Assembly: GCF_004570875.1 (NCBI RefSeq)
Contig: NZ_SPQK01000004.1
Location: 124,001 to 188,000, forward strand
Length of the DNA: 64,000 nucleotides
Source: Blastococcus sp. CT_GayMR16
Lineage (GTDB): Bacteria > Actinomycetota > Actinomycetes > Mycobacteriales > Geodermatophilaceae
Reading direction: 5' to 3'
Below, piece after piece: positions 36,798 to 45,142 of the stretch (positions are counted from its first letter, which is position 1; every line of letters begins with the position of its first letter). A model generated the notes under the pieces. It was not told the origin of the DNA. It worked only from the letters and a program-made list of their open reading frames with translations, and made no database searches. The translations under genes were made by a program, and so were the position numbers.

Positions 36798-36872
36798 GTG
36801 GCTGGGACGGCGGTGGCTGGGACGACGGTGGCTGGGACGACGGTGGCCGGGACGACGGTGGCCGGGACGACG
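36798..36872 (+). repeat. Five-copy 15-bp tandem repeat coding AGTTV
   Basis: Unit GTGGCTGGGACGACG repeated five times without gaps (the first copy with GGCG for GACG, the last two with CCGG for CTGG), then a partial sixth. Each unit keeps the reading frame and codes V-A-G-T-T(A). Because the unit length is a multiple of three, copy-number change would lengthen or shorten the N-terminus without frameshift. Each unit also begins with GTG, giving several possible starts. Confidence 0.9.
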
Positions 36873-37529
36873 GTGGCCGAGGTGATGGCCGAGCTGGTCG
36901 CGCTCGAGGACCCGAAGGCGCGCGCGGTGAACGAGCGACACGGCGACGACCACGGCGTGAACCTCGGCCAACTGCGCGCGATCGCCAAGCGGCTGAAGGC
37001 GCAGCAGGACCTGGCGCGCCAGCTCTGGGAGACCGACGACACCGCGGCGCGACTGCTGGCACTCCTGATCTGCCGTCCCAAGGCCTTCGAGCGGGACGAA
37101 CTCGACGTCATGCTGCGCGAGGCGCGCACCCCCAAGGTGCACGACTGGCTCGTGAACTACGTGGTCAAGAAGAACCCGCACTCCGAAGAGCTCCGCATCG
37201 CATGGTTCGCCGACCTGGATCCGGTCGTCGCGAGTGCCGGCTGGGCGCTGACGACCGAGCGCGTGGCGAAGAAGCCCGAGGGGCTCGACCTCGCAGGACT
37301 GCTCGACGTCATCGAGGCGGAGATGAAGGACGCCCCGGATCGCCTCCAGTGGGCGATGAACAACTGCCTGGCTCAGATCGGGATCGAGCACCCCGAGCAC
37401 CGCCCCCGGGCCATCGACATCGGCGAGCGCCTCCACGTGCTCGAGGACTACCCGACTCCCCCGAACTGCACGTCTCCGTTCGCGCCCATCTGGATCACCG
37501 AGATGGTTCGCCGGCAGGACGCCCCGTAG
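36798..37529 (+). CDS. DNA alkylation repair protein (AlkD-like HEAT repeat)
   Basis: 243 residues from GTG 36798 with GGGAGG upstream. After the tandem-repeat leader (residues 1-26), the rest is an all-helical HEAT-repeat protein: MAELVALEDPKARAVNERHG, QLRAIAKRLKAQQDLARQLWE, RTPKVHDWLVNYVVKK, LRIAWFADLDPVVASAGWAL and DRLQWAMNNCLAQIGIEHP. These are signature helices of the DNA alkylation repair (AlkC/AlkD) superfamily that excises bulky or cationic lesions without base flipping. The final part PTPPNCTSPFAPIWI matches the family end. The repeat-coded leader may not be conserved; a start at the GTG at 36873 (VAEVMAEL) would give the bare domain. Confidence 0.85.
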   Translation: MAGTAVAGTTVAGTTVAGTTVAGTTVAEVMAELVALEDPKARAVNERHGDDHGVNLGQLRAIAKRLKAQQDLARQLWETDDTAARLLALLICRPKAFERDELDVMLREARTPKVHDWLVNYVVKKNPHSEELRIAWFADLDPVVASAGWALTTERVAKKPEGLDLAGLLDVIEAEMKDAPDRLQWAMNNCLAQIGIEHPEHRPRAIDIGERLHVLEDYPTPPNCTSPFAPIWITEMVRRQDAP

Positions 37530-37622
37530 GAGAGTTCGCGCTTCCGGTTCTCCCGCAGTCCCGCGTCACGATTGGGCATCGTCGCTGGTCGGCGGCCTGA
37601 TCACGGGCCTAGCGTCTGCACC

Positions 37623-38501
37623 GTGACGCGCTCCCTGGGCACGGCAGTCGCAGCCCTGTTCATGGCGGTACTCGTCGGCTGCTCGAGCCCCGCCGGCACG
37701 GACTCCGGCGGGGGTGCGTCCGTTCCCCAGCCCGCGGCCCCGGGGGATCCCGAAGGCGCTCCGGCCGACACCGACCGGCAGGTCATCGCGACTGCCACCG
37801 CCTCCCTCGCCGTCGAGGACCCGGCAGACAGCGCCCAACGGGTCAGCGAGCTGGTCGAGTCCGCCGGTGGACGGGTCGACGAGCGCACCGAGCAGGCGGC
37901 GTCCGGGGAGGACGGGACCGAGGGCGCCGTCGCCGACCTCGTGGTGCGGGTGCCGGCGGCCGAGCTCACCGGCCTCCTGGCCGACCTGGAGGAGCTCGGC
38001 GACGTCGAGAGCGTGTCGGTGTCCCGCTCCGACGTGACCGCCAGCGCGGTCGACCTGGACGCACGGATCTCGGCGCTGCGGACGTCGGTGGCGCGGCTGA
38101 CGACCTTGATGGACGGCGCGGCCACCACCGAGGCGCTGTTGGCGGCCGAGGAAGCACTCGCCGACCGGCAGGAAACGCTCGAGTCGCTGCAGTCCCAGCG
38201 GGCGCTCCTGGCCGACCAGGTGGAGCTCTCGACGCTCAGCGTGCACCTGGAACCGTTCGGGGTGGCGCCGGCCGGTGGGCCGGACGGCTTCCTCGACGGG
38301 CTCGGCACCGGATGGCGCGCCCTGGTCTCGGCTCTGAGCGGCGCCGCCATCGTCTTCGGCGTCCTCCTGCCGTGGCTGGGGATCGCGGCACTGGTGGCCG
38401 CAGCCGTGCTGGTGCTGGTTCGCCTGGCGCGTCGGCGGACGCCCGTGCTGACGTCGGGCCCACCGCTGCCCCCGGGTCCGACGCTGCCGCCGCAGGCATG
38501 A
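37623..38501 (+). CDS. DUF4349 lipoprotein
   Basis: 292 residues from GTG 37623. Signal LGTAVAALFMAVLVGCSSP gives a lipobox with Cys near residue 19. A Gly/Pro/Ala linker leads to the DUF4349 domain: ATASLAVEDPADSAQRVSEL, VADLVVRVPAAELTGLLADL, SVSRSDVTASAVDLDARI, and the helical hairpin ISALRTSVARLTTLMDGAAT...EALADRQETLESLQSQ, which is coiled coil. A C-terminal transmembrane helix (ALSGAAIVFGVLLPWLGIAA) is followed by a basic, Pro-rich tail. Surface anchored at both ends. The family has no established function. Confidence 0.86.
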   Translation: MTRSLGTAVAALFMAVLVGCSSPAGTDSGGGASVPQPAAPGDPEGAPADTDRQVIATATASLAVEDPADSAQRVSELVESAGGRVDERTEQAASGEDGTEGAVADLVVRVPAAELTGLLADLEELGDVESVSVSRSDVTASAVDLDARISALRTSVARLTTLMDGAATTEALLAAEEALADRQETLESLQSQRALLADQVELSTLSVHLEPFGVAPAGGPDGFLDGLGTGWRALVSALSGAAIVFGVLLPWLGIAALVAAAVLVLVRLARRRTPVLTSGPPLPPGPTLPPQA

Positions 38502-38553
38502 GTGGGGACGCCCGCTGCTTGCCGTGGGTAGCGGCGCCAGGTTGGATCGAGAA

Positions 38554-39102
38554 GTGTCGACGACCGAGGTGTACCAGCGGGTGATCGCCCGCTTCACCGA
38601 GCTGATCGAGGGCCTCGAGCCGGAGGACTGGGCAGCATCCACGCCCTGCGAGGGCTGGACGGTGCGCGACCTCGTCCGGCACGTCGTCGAACGCGACGAG
38701 CGCGTGGCTGCGACGGTCGGCGGGCCGACTCCCGAGCCACTGCCTGAAGGGACGGACCTCGTCGGCCGTTGGCATGAGCGGGTCCGGTGGTGGGCGGATC
38801 GGCTGGCCGATCCGGAGCAACGAGCCGCGGTCCACTCGACGCCCCTGGGTGAGTTCACCTTCGAGCAGGCCGCGGCCCGCTTCATGATCGGTGAGCTGAC
38901 AGTGCACACCTGGGACCTTGCCCGGGCGACCGGTCGGTCGGAGGGACTCGACCCGGAAGCCGTGCGGATCGCATACGCCAACATGCGGGCGGCCGACGAG
39001 GGACTGTTGCGCCGTTCCGGAAATATGGCCCCTCCCACCCAGATCCCGGCGAACAGTGACGAGCAGAGCCAGTTCCTCGCCTTCACCGGCCGAGCACCCT
39101 GA
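38554..39102 (+). CDS. DinB-like/maleylpyruvate isomerase-family protein (TIGR03086)
   Basis: 182 residues from GTG 38554; a start at 38524 is also possible. Helical-bundle metal-binding fold: FTELIEGLEPEDWAASTPCEGWTVRDLVRHVVERDERV is typical, with His (DLVRHVVE) and a second site FMIGELTVHTWDLARATGR supplying the His/Glu metal ligands. Family members use divalent metals and sometimes mycothiol; this protein is likely a mycothiol-dependent enzyme or related domain. The GGGTAG hexamer at 38526-38531 upstream could be a -10 element and supports the later start. Convergent with the MDR gene (9-base gap). Confidence 0.85.
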   Translation: MSTTEVYQRVIARFTELIEGLEPEDWAASTPCEGWTVRDLVRHVVERDERVAATVGGPTPEPLPEGTDLVGRWHERVRWWADRLADPEQRAAVHSTPLGEFTFEQAAARFMIGELTVHTWDLARATGRSEGLDPEAVRIAYANMRAADEGLLRRSGNMAPPTQIPANSDEQSQFLAFTGRAP

Positions 39103-39111
39103 AAGCTGGCC

Positions 39112-40092
39112 TCACCTCACGGTGACGACGACCTTGCCGCGCGCGTGGCCCTGCTCCAGGTAGCGCATGCCCGCAGCCGTGTCGGCCAGCGGGTAGCTCC
39201 GGCCGACGACCGGGGTGACCTGCCCGGCCTCGACGAGGTCGACGACGGCGAGTAGGTGTTCCCGCGTCCAGGTGTCCGGGAGCGGGCGCAGTCGCTGCTT
39301 GACGAATCCGTTGACGGCGAGCACACGGATGATCGCCCCGATCGGGCCGAACACGCGCCCATCGGGTGAGCCGCCGGCGTTGCTGACGAGGGTCCCGGTG
39401 GGGGTCAGTGCCCGGCGCAGGCGGCGCAACGGCTGGTTGCCCACGTTGTCCTGGACGACGTCGTAGCGCACGTGGCCGTCGGTGAAGTCGTCCTTCGTGT
39501 AGTCGACGACGTGCGCGGCGCCGATCGACCGGACGGTCTCGACGTTGCCGGTGCTGCACACGCCGGTGACCTCCGCGCCGAGCGCCGCGGCGATCTGCAC
39601 GGCGAAGCTCCCGACGCCACCCGCGGCTCCGTTGACCAGCACCCGCTGACCGGCCCGCACCTGGCCCGCGTCCCGGATGGCCCGGAGTGCGGTCTGCCCC
39701 GCCATCGGAACGCCGGCGGCCTGCTCGAAGGTCAGCCTTCCCGGCTTGCGCACCACCAGGTTCGCCTCGGCGCGGGCGTACTCGGCGAAGGCCCCCTCGA
39801 ACCGGCCGAGCACCTCCTCCCCCGGCCGGAGTTCGCGGACCTTCGCGCCGACCGCCTCCACCACCCCCGCGCCGTCGACCCCGGCGATCCGGGGCTTCGG
39901 CCTGGTCAGTCCCACCGCGCCCATGAGCCGGGCGACGTACGGGTCGCCGCGCATGATGTGCCAGTCGTAGGGGTTGAGCGCGGCCGCGTACACGCGGACC
40001 AGGACGTCGTCGGGACCGATGGCGGGCTGGTCGGTGTCCACGAACTGCAGGACGTCCGGGGAGCCGAATCGGGGCTGGACGATCGCCTTCAT
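39112..40092 (-). CDS. Zinc-independent MDR-family NAD(P)H oxidoreductase (quinone reductase-like)
   Basis: 326 residues. Medium-chain reductase fold: MKAIVQPRFGSPDVLQF, AAALNPYDWHIMRGDP, GVDGAGVVEAVGA, then the nucleotide-binding VNGAAGGVGSFAVQIAAALG and VDYTKDDFTDG. No catalytic-zinc Cys/His set is visible, so it belongs to the quinone oxidoreductase side. It ends GHARGKVVVTVR. Reduces quinones or enones with NADPH in the cytoplasm. Start overlaps the DUF4386 stop by four bases; the operon also holds the 87-residue gene and probably responds to the LuxR regulator upstream. Confidence 0.9.
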   Translation of the reverse strand: MKAIVQPRFGSPDVLQFVDTDQPAIGPDDVLVRVYAAALNPYDWHIMRGDPYVARLMGAVGLTRPKPRIAGVDGAGVVEAVGAKVRELRPGEEVLGRFEGAFAEYARAEANLVVRKPGRLTFEQAAGVPMAGQTALRAIRDAGQVRAGQRVLVNGAAGGVGSFAVQIAAALGAEVTGVCSTGNVETVRSIGAAHVVDYTKDDFTDGHVRYDVVQDNVGNQPLRRLRRALTPTGTLVSNAGGSPDGRVFGPIGAIIRVLAVNGFVKQRLRPLPDTWTREHLLAVVDLVEAGQVTPVVGRSYPLADTAAGMRYLEQGHARGKVVVTVR

Positions 40093-40841
40093 CGCTGCTG
40101 CTCCGTCGTCCGAGCCGACGTCAGGGCAGCGACGGCTGAGGGCCTGAAGCCCTTCACAGTCAGGTAGATGCCGAGCGAGAGCTCCCACACGGCGATGGGG
40201 ATGAAGGCGACAGCGGCGAACGGGGACACCCGGTCGATGACGCCGAGGAAGATCAGGATGTCGGAGGCGAGCAGGAGAGGGGCGCCGACGAGTCCCATGA
40301 TGGGCAGGATGCGGGGCACGAGGCCGGACCGGTACATCACGTAGCCCAGGCACAGCGCGTTGAAGACGGGCATGAGGCTCTGCGAGAGCAGGAACGCGCC
40401 GTCGTAGGTCGCGAGGAGGCTGTGGCCGGTCGTGACCAGCGCGGTCGGGTCCGCGCCGGCGGTGCCCGCGACGTCTCGCAGGCTGACGAGCGAGAGCAGG
40501 CTGACGACACCGACGAGGATGCCCGCGGCCTCCAGGACCCGGGCGGCGACGAACCCCAGGGCGGCCGTCTCGCTCTGCCGCCGCACCACCCGGAACAGCA
40601 CCACGGCCGTACCGACGCCGGCCAGCGCGACGACGACCTCGGAGAGGGCGCCCCAGAGCACCCCGGTGTCGCTGCCGGCGCCCAGGACGAAGTCGGCGTC
40701 GTCCCGCACCGGGTTGTAGAGGAAGAGGGTGGGGATCGACACGAAGGTGATCAGGTACAGGATCCCGGCGGCCCGGGAGGTCCGGCGCATCGGGTCGATC
40801 GGCGCTCGCATCGCACCGGGCGTGGGCATGGTCGTGGTCAT
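40089..40841 (-). CDS. DUF4386 membrane protein
   Basis: 250 residues from ATG 40841. Six predicted helices: AGILYLITFVSIPTLFLYN, LWGALSEVVVALAGVGTAVVL, VLEAAGILVGVVSLLSLVSL, DGAFLLSQSLMPVFNALCLGYVMY, LPIMGLVGAPLLLASDILIFLGV and AVAFIPIAVWELSLGIYLTV. The pattern of GxxYLxxF first helix and late WExxLGxxL helix is DUF4386. Function unknown. Translationally coupled to both neighbours by ATGA overlaps. Confidence 0.86.
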   Translation of the reverse strand: MTTTMPTPGAMRAPIDPMRRTSRAAGILYLITFVSIPTLFLYNPVRDDADFVLGAGSDTGVLWGALSEVVVALAGVGTAVVLFRVVRRQSETAALGFVAARVLEAAGILVGVVSLLSLVSLRDVAGTAGADPTALVTTGHSLLATYDGAFLLSQSLMPVFNALCLGYVMYRSGLVPRILPIMGLVGAPLLLASDILIFLGVIDRVSPFAAVAFIPIAVWELSLGIYLTVKGFRPSAVAALTSARTTEQQR

Positions 40842-41101
40842 GTCGCGTTCCTTCTCGGGGTCGGCGTGGATTCCGTGATGGATGGGTCGAGCTGGGTGAC
40901 CGAGATCAGTGGCAGGCCGGTGTCGCGCAGTCGCTGGAGCAGGCCGTGCAACGCGGCCTGATCGATCACCTGGCCGCGGATGCTGGTGGTGCCGTCGCTC
41001 TCGCTCGTGAGGCTCATTCCGTCGAACCAGACGGCCCAGCGGGACGCGAGATGTCCCTCGACCCGGATCTCGTAGCGTCCCGCGTCGTCGTCGGTCGTCA
41101 T
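40838..41101 (-). CDS. Conserved small protein (87 aa) linked to DUF4386
   Basis: 87 residues. RYEIRVEGHLASRWAVWFDGM, then TTSIRGQVIDQAALHGLLQRLRDTGLPLISV, form a small alpha/beta domain that recurs in actinobacteria as a stand-alone protein next to LuxR regulators and DUF4386 genes. The C-terminus QLDPSITESTPTPRRNAT is tail-like. No name is known to me. It is first in the three-gene minus operon, 69 bases past the LuxR stop and overlapping DUF4386 by four bases. May be a ligand sensor or partner of the regulator, from position only. Confidence 0.75.
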   Translation of the reverse strand: MTTDDDAGRYEIRVEGHLASRWAVWFDGMSLTSESDGTTSIRGQVIDQAALHGLLQRLRDTGLPLISVTQLDPSITESTPTPRRNAT

Positions 41102-41170
41102 GCGGCGAAGCTAGGGAGCGATGTGATGAGTGCGGATCACCATGTGTGGTGATCCGCTGGTGGTGAGTCG

Positions 41171-43894
41171 CTACCTGGGTCGCACCATCAGGCCGAGATC
41201 CTCGGCCCGGCGGACCGCCGAACGGCGGTTGTTCACGCCGAGCTTGGCGTAGATGTTCTTGGTGTGGGTCCTGACGGTGTTCAGGGACACGAAGAGCCGC
41301 CGGGCGATGTCCGGCCCGTCCAGGTCGGTGCCGAGCAGCCGGAGGACGTCGATCTCGCGAGGGCTCAACGGGTCGATCACCTCCGGGGAGACAGGCTTCC
41401 TGACCTTGGTCCCGTCGAACGCGGCCAGCAGCCGACGGACGTAACTCCCGGGGTCGCCCTCCTTCGCCACGACTCTCAGCAGGGAGGCCATCGGCGCCCC
41501 CTCGTCGACGAAGATCCGGACGTAGCCCTCCGGCTCGGCGAGGGTCAGCGCGCGCCGGAGCGAGATGAGCGCGGCGGGCAGGTCGCCCTGCGCCTGCGAG
41601 GCGAGCGACTGCACCACCAGGACGTCGAGCAGGCTGCCCGTTCGCCCGCCGTCCTCGGCGGCCGATCGGAGGCGCTCGAGGAGCGCGGCCGCCTCGCGGA
41701 TCGACCACTCGTCCCGCTCGGCCGTGTACCGGGCGCTGAGCGCCCGGGCGAGGGTGACGTGCTCGAACTCGCGCAGATAGCTGAGCTGGTCGTCGACGGA
41801 CAGGCCGCGCTCCTGCGCCCAGTCGAGTGCTTCGGCCCACCTTCCCTGCGCGACGAGCACCCGCGCTCGCAACGCGGGGACCGGCCGGACGTCCGGCGAG
41901 AAGTCGCCGACGTAGACGCGCTCGGCCTCGTCGAGCAGATCGAGGGCGCCGACCAGGTCTCCCCCGGCTTCGCGGATCCGGGCCATCGCCACCCGCCAGC
42001 GATAGCGGTTCTGCGGCAGGCCGACGTGCTCGCCCAGCTCGCTGCTCGCCTGCAGGTGCATCCGGGCGGCGTCCAGGTCGCCGCGCTCGCGAAGCACGTG
42101 GCTCAGGCCGACGTGCATGTCCGCCGCTCCCCGAAGCACTGGCTGGGACCGCTCGGCGCGCTGAAGTCCCCGCTCGAAGATGCCCATCGCCTCGCGGAGG
42201 CGGCCCTGCGCGAGACGCATGTCGGCCAGCGCGATCGATCCGCCCAGCACGTCGGAGTGGTATCCGGCCCGCGTCAGACTGACCATGGCGTCGACATACA
42301 GCCGGCTCGACTCGTCCAGGTCCCCGCTCGTCCAGTACGCGAGACCCAGGAGGGCGGCGGGCGCTCCGCGCGCGAGATGGTCGTCCTCGTCTGCAAGGTC
42401 GAGGGCACGCCGCGCGTGGGTCATCGTGCCCGCGACATCACCCCGGACCAGGGCCGTTCCGGCGCGGTACATCGCGATCGCGGTCGGCAGCGTGCGGAAC
42501 GCGTCCTCGTCGACGACGGCCATCCCCGTCCGGTCGGCCGTCGGGTCGAGCCACTTCTCGGCCTGCCGCAGCCGCGCCTCCACGCCGTCGAAGTCGCCTC
42601 GGACCATGAGCGAGCTGACCAGGCCCACGGTCAGCACCGGCCGGACCCGGAACAGCTCGTCGGGCAGCGCCTCGAGCCAGCTCCGCAGCGTGGCCTCCTG
42701 CCGGTTGCGGCGCAGCTCGGGGATCGTCGGTTCGACCAGATCTGCCGCGCGCTCGAAGTCCTCGCCGGCCAGCGCGTGGTGCACCGCCTCGGACCGCTCG
42801 CCGCGCTGCTCGTACCAGTCGCTCGCCCGGCGGTGCAGCTCCCGGATCCGGTCGGGCTGCTCCTCCATCAGGTGCGCCTGCAGGACATCGGCGAACAGGT
42901 GGTGGTAGCGATACCACTGGCGCTGGTCGTCGAGCGGGACGAGGAACAGGTTGCCCCGGTCGAGAGCCTCGAGCGTGGCTCTGCCCCCGCCCTGGCCGGT
43001 GACGGCATCACAGAGCGGCCCGTTCAGCCGGCCGAGGATCGAGGTCTGCAGCAGGAAGTCGCGGACGGAGCCGGGTTGGCGCTGCAGGACCTCCTGGGCG
43101 AGGTAGTCGACGATGTAGCGGTCGTCCCCGGCGAAGCCCGCTATGAACCCGGCGACGTCGTCCCGGCCCTGAATCGACAGCGCCGCCAGCTGGAGCGCGG
43201 CGATCCACCCCTCGGTGCGTCCCTCCAGCGCTTCGACGTCCTGGGGCGTCAGGGCCAGGTTCATCACGCCGTTGAGGTAGGCCGCGGCCTCGTCCGGTGA
43301 GAAGCGCAGGTCGGCGGCGCGGACCTCCACCAGCTCGCCACGCCCCCGGAGTCGCGCCAGGGGGAGCGCCGGGTCGGCCCGGCCGGCGATGACGAGGCGG
43401 ATCTGCGGCGGCAGGTGCTCCAGCAGGAAGGCCATCCCGTCCTGCACCTCGCCCGCCTCGATGACGTGGAAGTCGTCCAGCACCAGGACGACGTCGTTCG
43501 GGACGGCGCCGAGGTCGTTGAGCAGGGTGGCGAGGACCGCTTCGGCGGCCGGCTGCGTCGACTGCAGCAGCGCGAGCGCGCTCGCACCGACCCCGGGTGC
43601 CACCGAATCGAGCGCGGCGACGAGGTACCGCCAGAACAGCGCGGGATCGTTGTCGCGTTCGTCGAGCGACAGCCAGGCCGCGGACCGTTCCGCGGCCGGA
43701 GCGGCCGCCAGCCAGTCGGCCAGCCACTCGGTCAACAGGGTCGTCTTGCCGAAACCGGCCGGGGCCGACACGAGCGTCAGCGCCGACTCCGTCCCACGGG
43801 TCAGGCGATCGCTCAGTCTCGGACGAGACACCAGTGCCCGGCGCCGCCTGGGGACGTGGAACTTGGTCTGGAGAAGAGGTCCTGCCACGAGCAC
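41171..43894 (-). CDS. MalT-type LuxR family STAND ATPase regulator
   Basis: 907 residues. Walker A SAPAGFGKTTLLTEWLADWL at about 39-58, Walker B VLVLDDFHVIE, and a winged-helix module RLNGPLCDAVTG follow the pattern of signal-transduction ATPases with numerous domains (MalT). A long TPR-like superhelix (about 430-800; repeats such as RAERSQPVLRGAADMHVGLS) acts as the sensor. The C-terminal LuxR HTH is LSPREIDVLRLLGTDLDGPD with LFVSLNTVRTHTKNIYAKLG. It binds ATP and an unknown effector to activate transcription. The adjoining minus operon (87-residue protein, DUF4386, MDR reductase) is the likely target. Confidence 0.93.
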   Translation of the reverse strand: MLVAGPLLQTKFHVPRRRRALVSRPRLSDRLTRGTESALTLVSAPAGFGKTTLLTEWLADWLAAAPAAERSAAWLSLDERDNDPALFWRYLVAALDSVAPGVGASALALLQSTQPAAEAVLATLLNDLGAVPNDVVLVLDDFHVIEAGEVQDGMAFLLEHLPPQIRLVIAGRADPALPLARLRGRGELVEVRAADLRFSPDEAAAYLNGVMNLALTPQDVEALEGRTEGWIAALQLAALSIQGRDDVAGFIAGFAGDDRYIVDYLAQEVLQRQPGSVRDFLLQTSILGRLNGPLCDAVTGQGGGRATLEALDRGNLFLVPLDDQRQWYRYHHLFADVLQAHLMEEQPDRIRELHRRASDWYEQRGERSEAVHHALAGEDFERAADLVEPTIPELRRNRQEATLRSWLEALPDELFRVRPVLTVGLVSSLMVRGDFDGVEARLRQAEKWLDPTADRTGMAVVDEDAFRTLPTAIAMYRAGTALVRGDVAGTMTHARRALDLADEDDHLARGAPAALLGLAYWTSGDLDESSRLYVDAMVSLTRAGYHSDVLGGSIALADMRLAQGRLREAMGIFERGLQRAERSQPVLRGAADMHVGLSHVLRERGDLDAARMHLQASSELGEHVGLPQNRYRWRVAMARIREAGGDLVGALDLLDEAERVYVGDFSPDVRPVPALRARVLVAQGRWAEALDWAQERGLSVDDQLSYLREFEHVTLARALSARYTAERDEWSIREAAALLERLRSAAEDGGRTGSLLDVLVVQSLASQAQGDLPAALISLRRALTLAEPEGYVRIFVDEGAPMASLLRVVAKEGDPGSYVRRLLAAFDGTKVRKPVSPEVIDPLSPREIDVLRLLGTDLDGPDIARRLFVSLNTVRTHTKNIYAKLGVNNRRSAVRRAEDLGLMVRPR

Positions 43895-44010
43895 CTCCCC
43901 ACGCCTCGGTGCCGGGGACGCGACGGTGGGCTCCGGAAAAGCATCGTGTCAGGAGGGCTGCAGGGTGTCGATGCACCCGATGCTCACGAAGGCACGCGCA
44001 TGACAGGCGA

Positions 44011-44415
44011 CGGACGAGTCGGCCTGTACGCCGGGTTCTGTCCACGGGCGCCTTGCGGCCTCCCGATGGGCGGTCATCCATCTAGGCCTGCCGTTGCCGG
44101 CAGGCTCCAGCGGTCTACCCGCAGGCATCGGGCGGGCAGCCCTCGAACGCCTGCGCAGGACGGCGGCGGACCGCCGTCCCTTATGACCTTGCTCCGGGTG
44201 GGGTTTACCGAGCCACACCGGTCACCCGGTGTGCGGTGGTCTCTTACACCGCCGTTTCACCCTTACCAGTGCGAGCACTGGCGGTCTGTTCTCTGTGGCA
44301 CTGTCCCGCGGGTCACCCCGGGTCGCTGTTAACGACCACCCTGCCCTGTGGAGCCCGGACGTTCCTCGGCGACGGGGTCTCCCCCGCCGACGCGACCGCC
44401 CAGCCGACTCGTCCG
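44011..44415 (-). ncRNA. rnpB: RNase P RNA (bacterial class A)
   Basis: About 405 nt. A perfect 12-bp P1 helix is formed by the ends (CGGACGAGTCGG at 44011-44022 against its complement at 44404-44415). The 5' part of the RNA contains the universal GAGGAACGTCCGGGCTCCAC and CAGGGTGG; the 3' part contains ACAGAACCCGGCGTAC just before P1, the conserved pairing region and CCA-binding side. In between lie the expected specificity-domain hairpins. It processes pre-tRNA 5' ends with the RnpA protein, which is not encoded here. Located between the LuxR regulator and the DHFR-like gene. Confidence 0.95.
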
Positions 44416-44426
44416 TCGTACCCGGC

Positions 44427-44455
44427 AGTCTACGGACACGACTCCCGAAACACCG
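44427..44455 (-). promoter_or_regulatory. Probable rnpB promoter
   Basis: On the minus strand TAGACT (44432-44427) lies about 8-12 bases before the RNA 5' end, a suitable -10. A poor GTGTTT lies 14 to 17 bases upstream as -35. Position, rather than consensus, supports this call. Confidence 0.4.
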
Positions 44456-44466
44456 TCATCCTCGTT

Positions 44467-44486
44467 GTTCAACCGATGAGTTGAAC
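44467..44486. repeat. Inverted repeat GTTCAAC-N6-GTTGAAC
   Basis: A perfect 7-bp inverted repeat with a six-base spacer in the rnpB/DHFR-like divergent gap. It fits a dimeric repressor site controlling the gene at 44537 or an upstream element of rnpB. No partner regulator is identified. Confidence 0.45.
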
Positions 44487-44536
44487 GAGCCGCAGCGGTC
44501 ATAGCGGAGAGCGCACGACGACCGGGAGGTAGCGCC

Positions 44537-45142
44537 ATGGCACGGACCAGCATCTTCGCCGCGGTCTCGCTGGACGGCTTCATCGCCGCGGACGACGACA
44601 CGGTGGGCCCGCTCTTCGACTGGTACTCCAACGGCGACGTCGCCGGCACCTTCAGCGACAAGGACCGGGTCTTCCGCACCACGCAGGCCACCGCGGACTT
44701 CCTCCAGGAGTTCGCGCCCGGCATCGCCGCCGGCGTCATCGGACGACGACTGTTCGACCTCACCAACGGCTGGAACGGTGTGCCCGCCAACGGGGAGCAC
44801 GTCTTCGTCGTCACCCACGAGGTGCCGGCCGAGTGGCCCTATCTCGACACCGCGCCCTACACCTTCGTCACCGACGGGGTCCGCAGCGCCGTCGAGCAGG
44901 CGAAGGCCCTCGCCGGCGACCGCGACGTCTCGGTCAGCGCAGGGCAGATCGGCGGGCAGGCGATCCGGGAGGGCCTGATCGACCAGGTCGTGCTGAACCT
45001 CGTTCCCGCCGTCCTCGGCTCGGGAGTGCCCTTCTTCGGCACGGGCGCCATGGCCGACCCGGTGCTCTTCGAGGATCCCCGCATCGTGCAGGGCAAGCAG
45101 GTCACCCACCTGGTCTACGACGTCCGACGAGGGCGCAGTTGA
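44537..45142 (+). CDS. Dihydrofolate reductase-fold protein (RibD C-terminal-like)
   Basis: 201 residues. RTSIFAAVSLDGFIAADDDTVGPL is the first strand and nucleotide loop of the DHFR/RibD fold. VIGRRLFDLTNGWNGVPA, VFVVTHEVPAEWP and VSVSAGQIGGQAIREGLIDQ complete the NADPH site. The terminal LVPAVLGSGVPFFGTG is typical of the stand-alone reductase family of unknown substrate. Not the main folate enzyme: the canonical substrate Asp/Glu is not obvious. AGGTAGCGCC precedes the ATG. The stop lies within the left arm of the long inverted repeat at 45137. Confidence 0.85.
   Translation: MARTSIFAAVSLDGFIAADDDTVGPLFDWYSNGDVAGTFSDKDRVFRTTQATADFLQEFAPGIAAGVIGRRLFDLTNGWNGVPANGEHVFVVTHEVPAEWPYLDTAPYTFVTDGVRSAVEQAKALAGDRDVSVSAGQIGGQAIREGLIDQVVLNLVPAVLGSGVPFFGTGAMADPVLFEDPRIVQGKQVTHLVYDVRRGRS

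Noticed and set aside
36798-36880. CRISPR-like repeat
   Set aside because: The 15-bp units are contiguous with no spacers and lie in a reading frame; it is a coding tandem repeat.
41264-43300. 678-residue frame antisense to the LuxR regulator
   Set aside because: No domain, typical shadow composition, and the opposite strand has all STAND ATPase motifs.
43895-44010. Small gene between the LuxR regulator and rnpB
   Set aside because: No frame of useful length with a ribosome site; it is likely leader and flank of rnpB.
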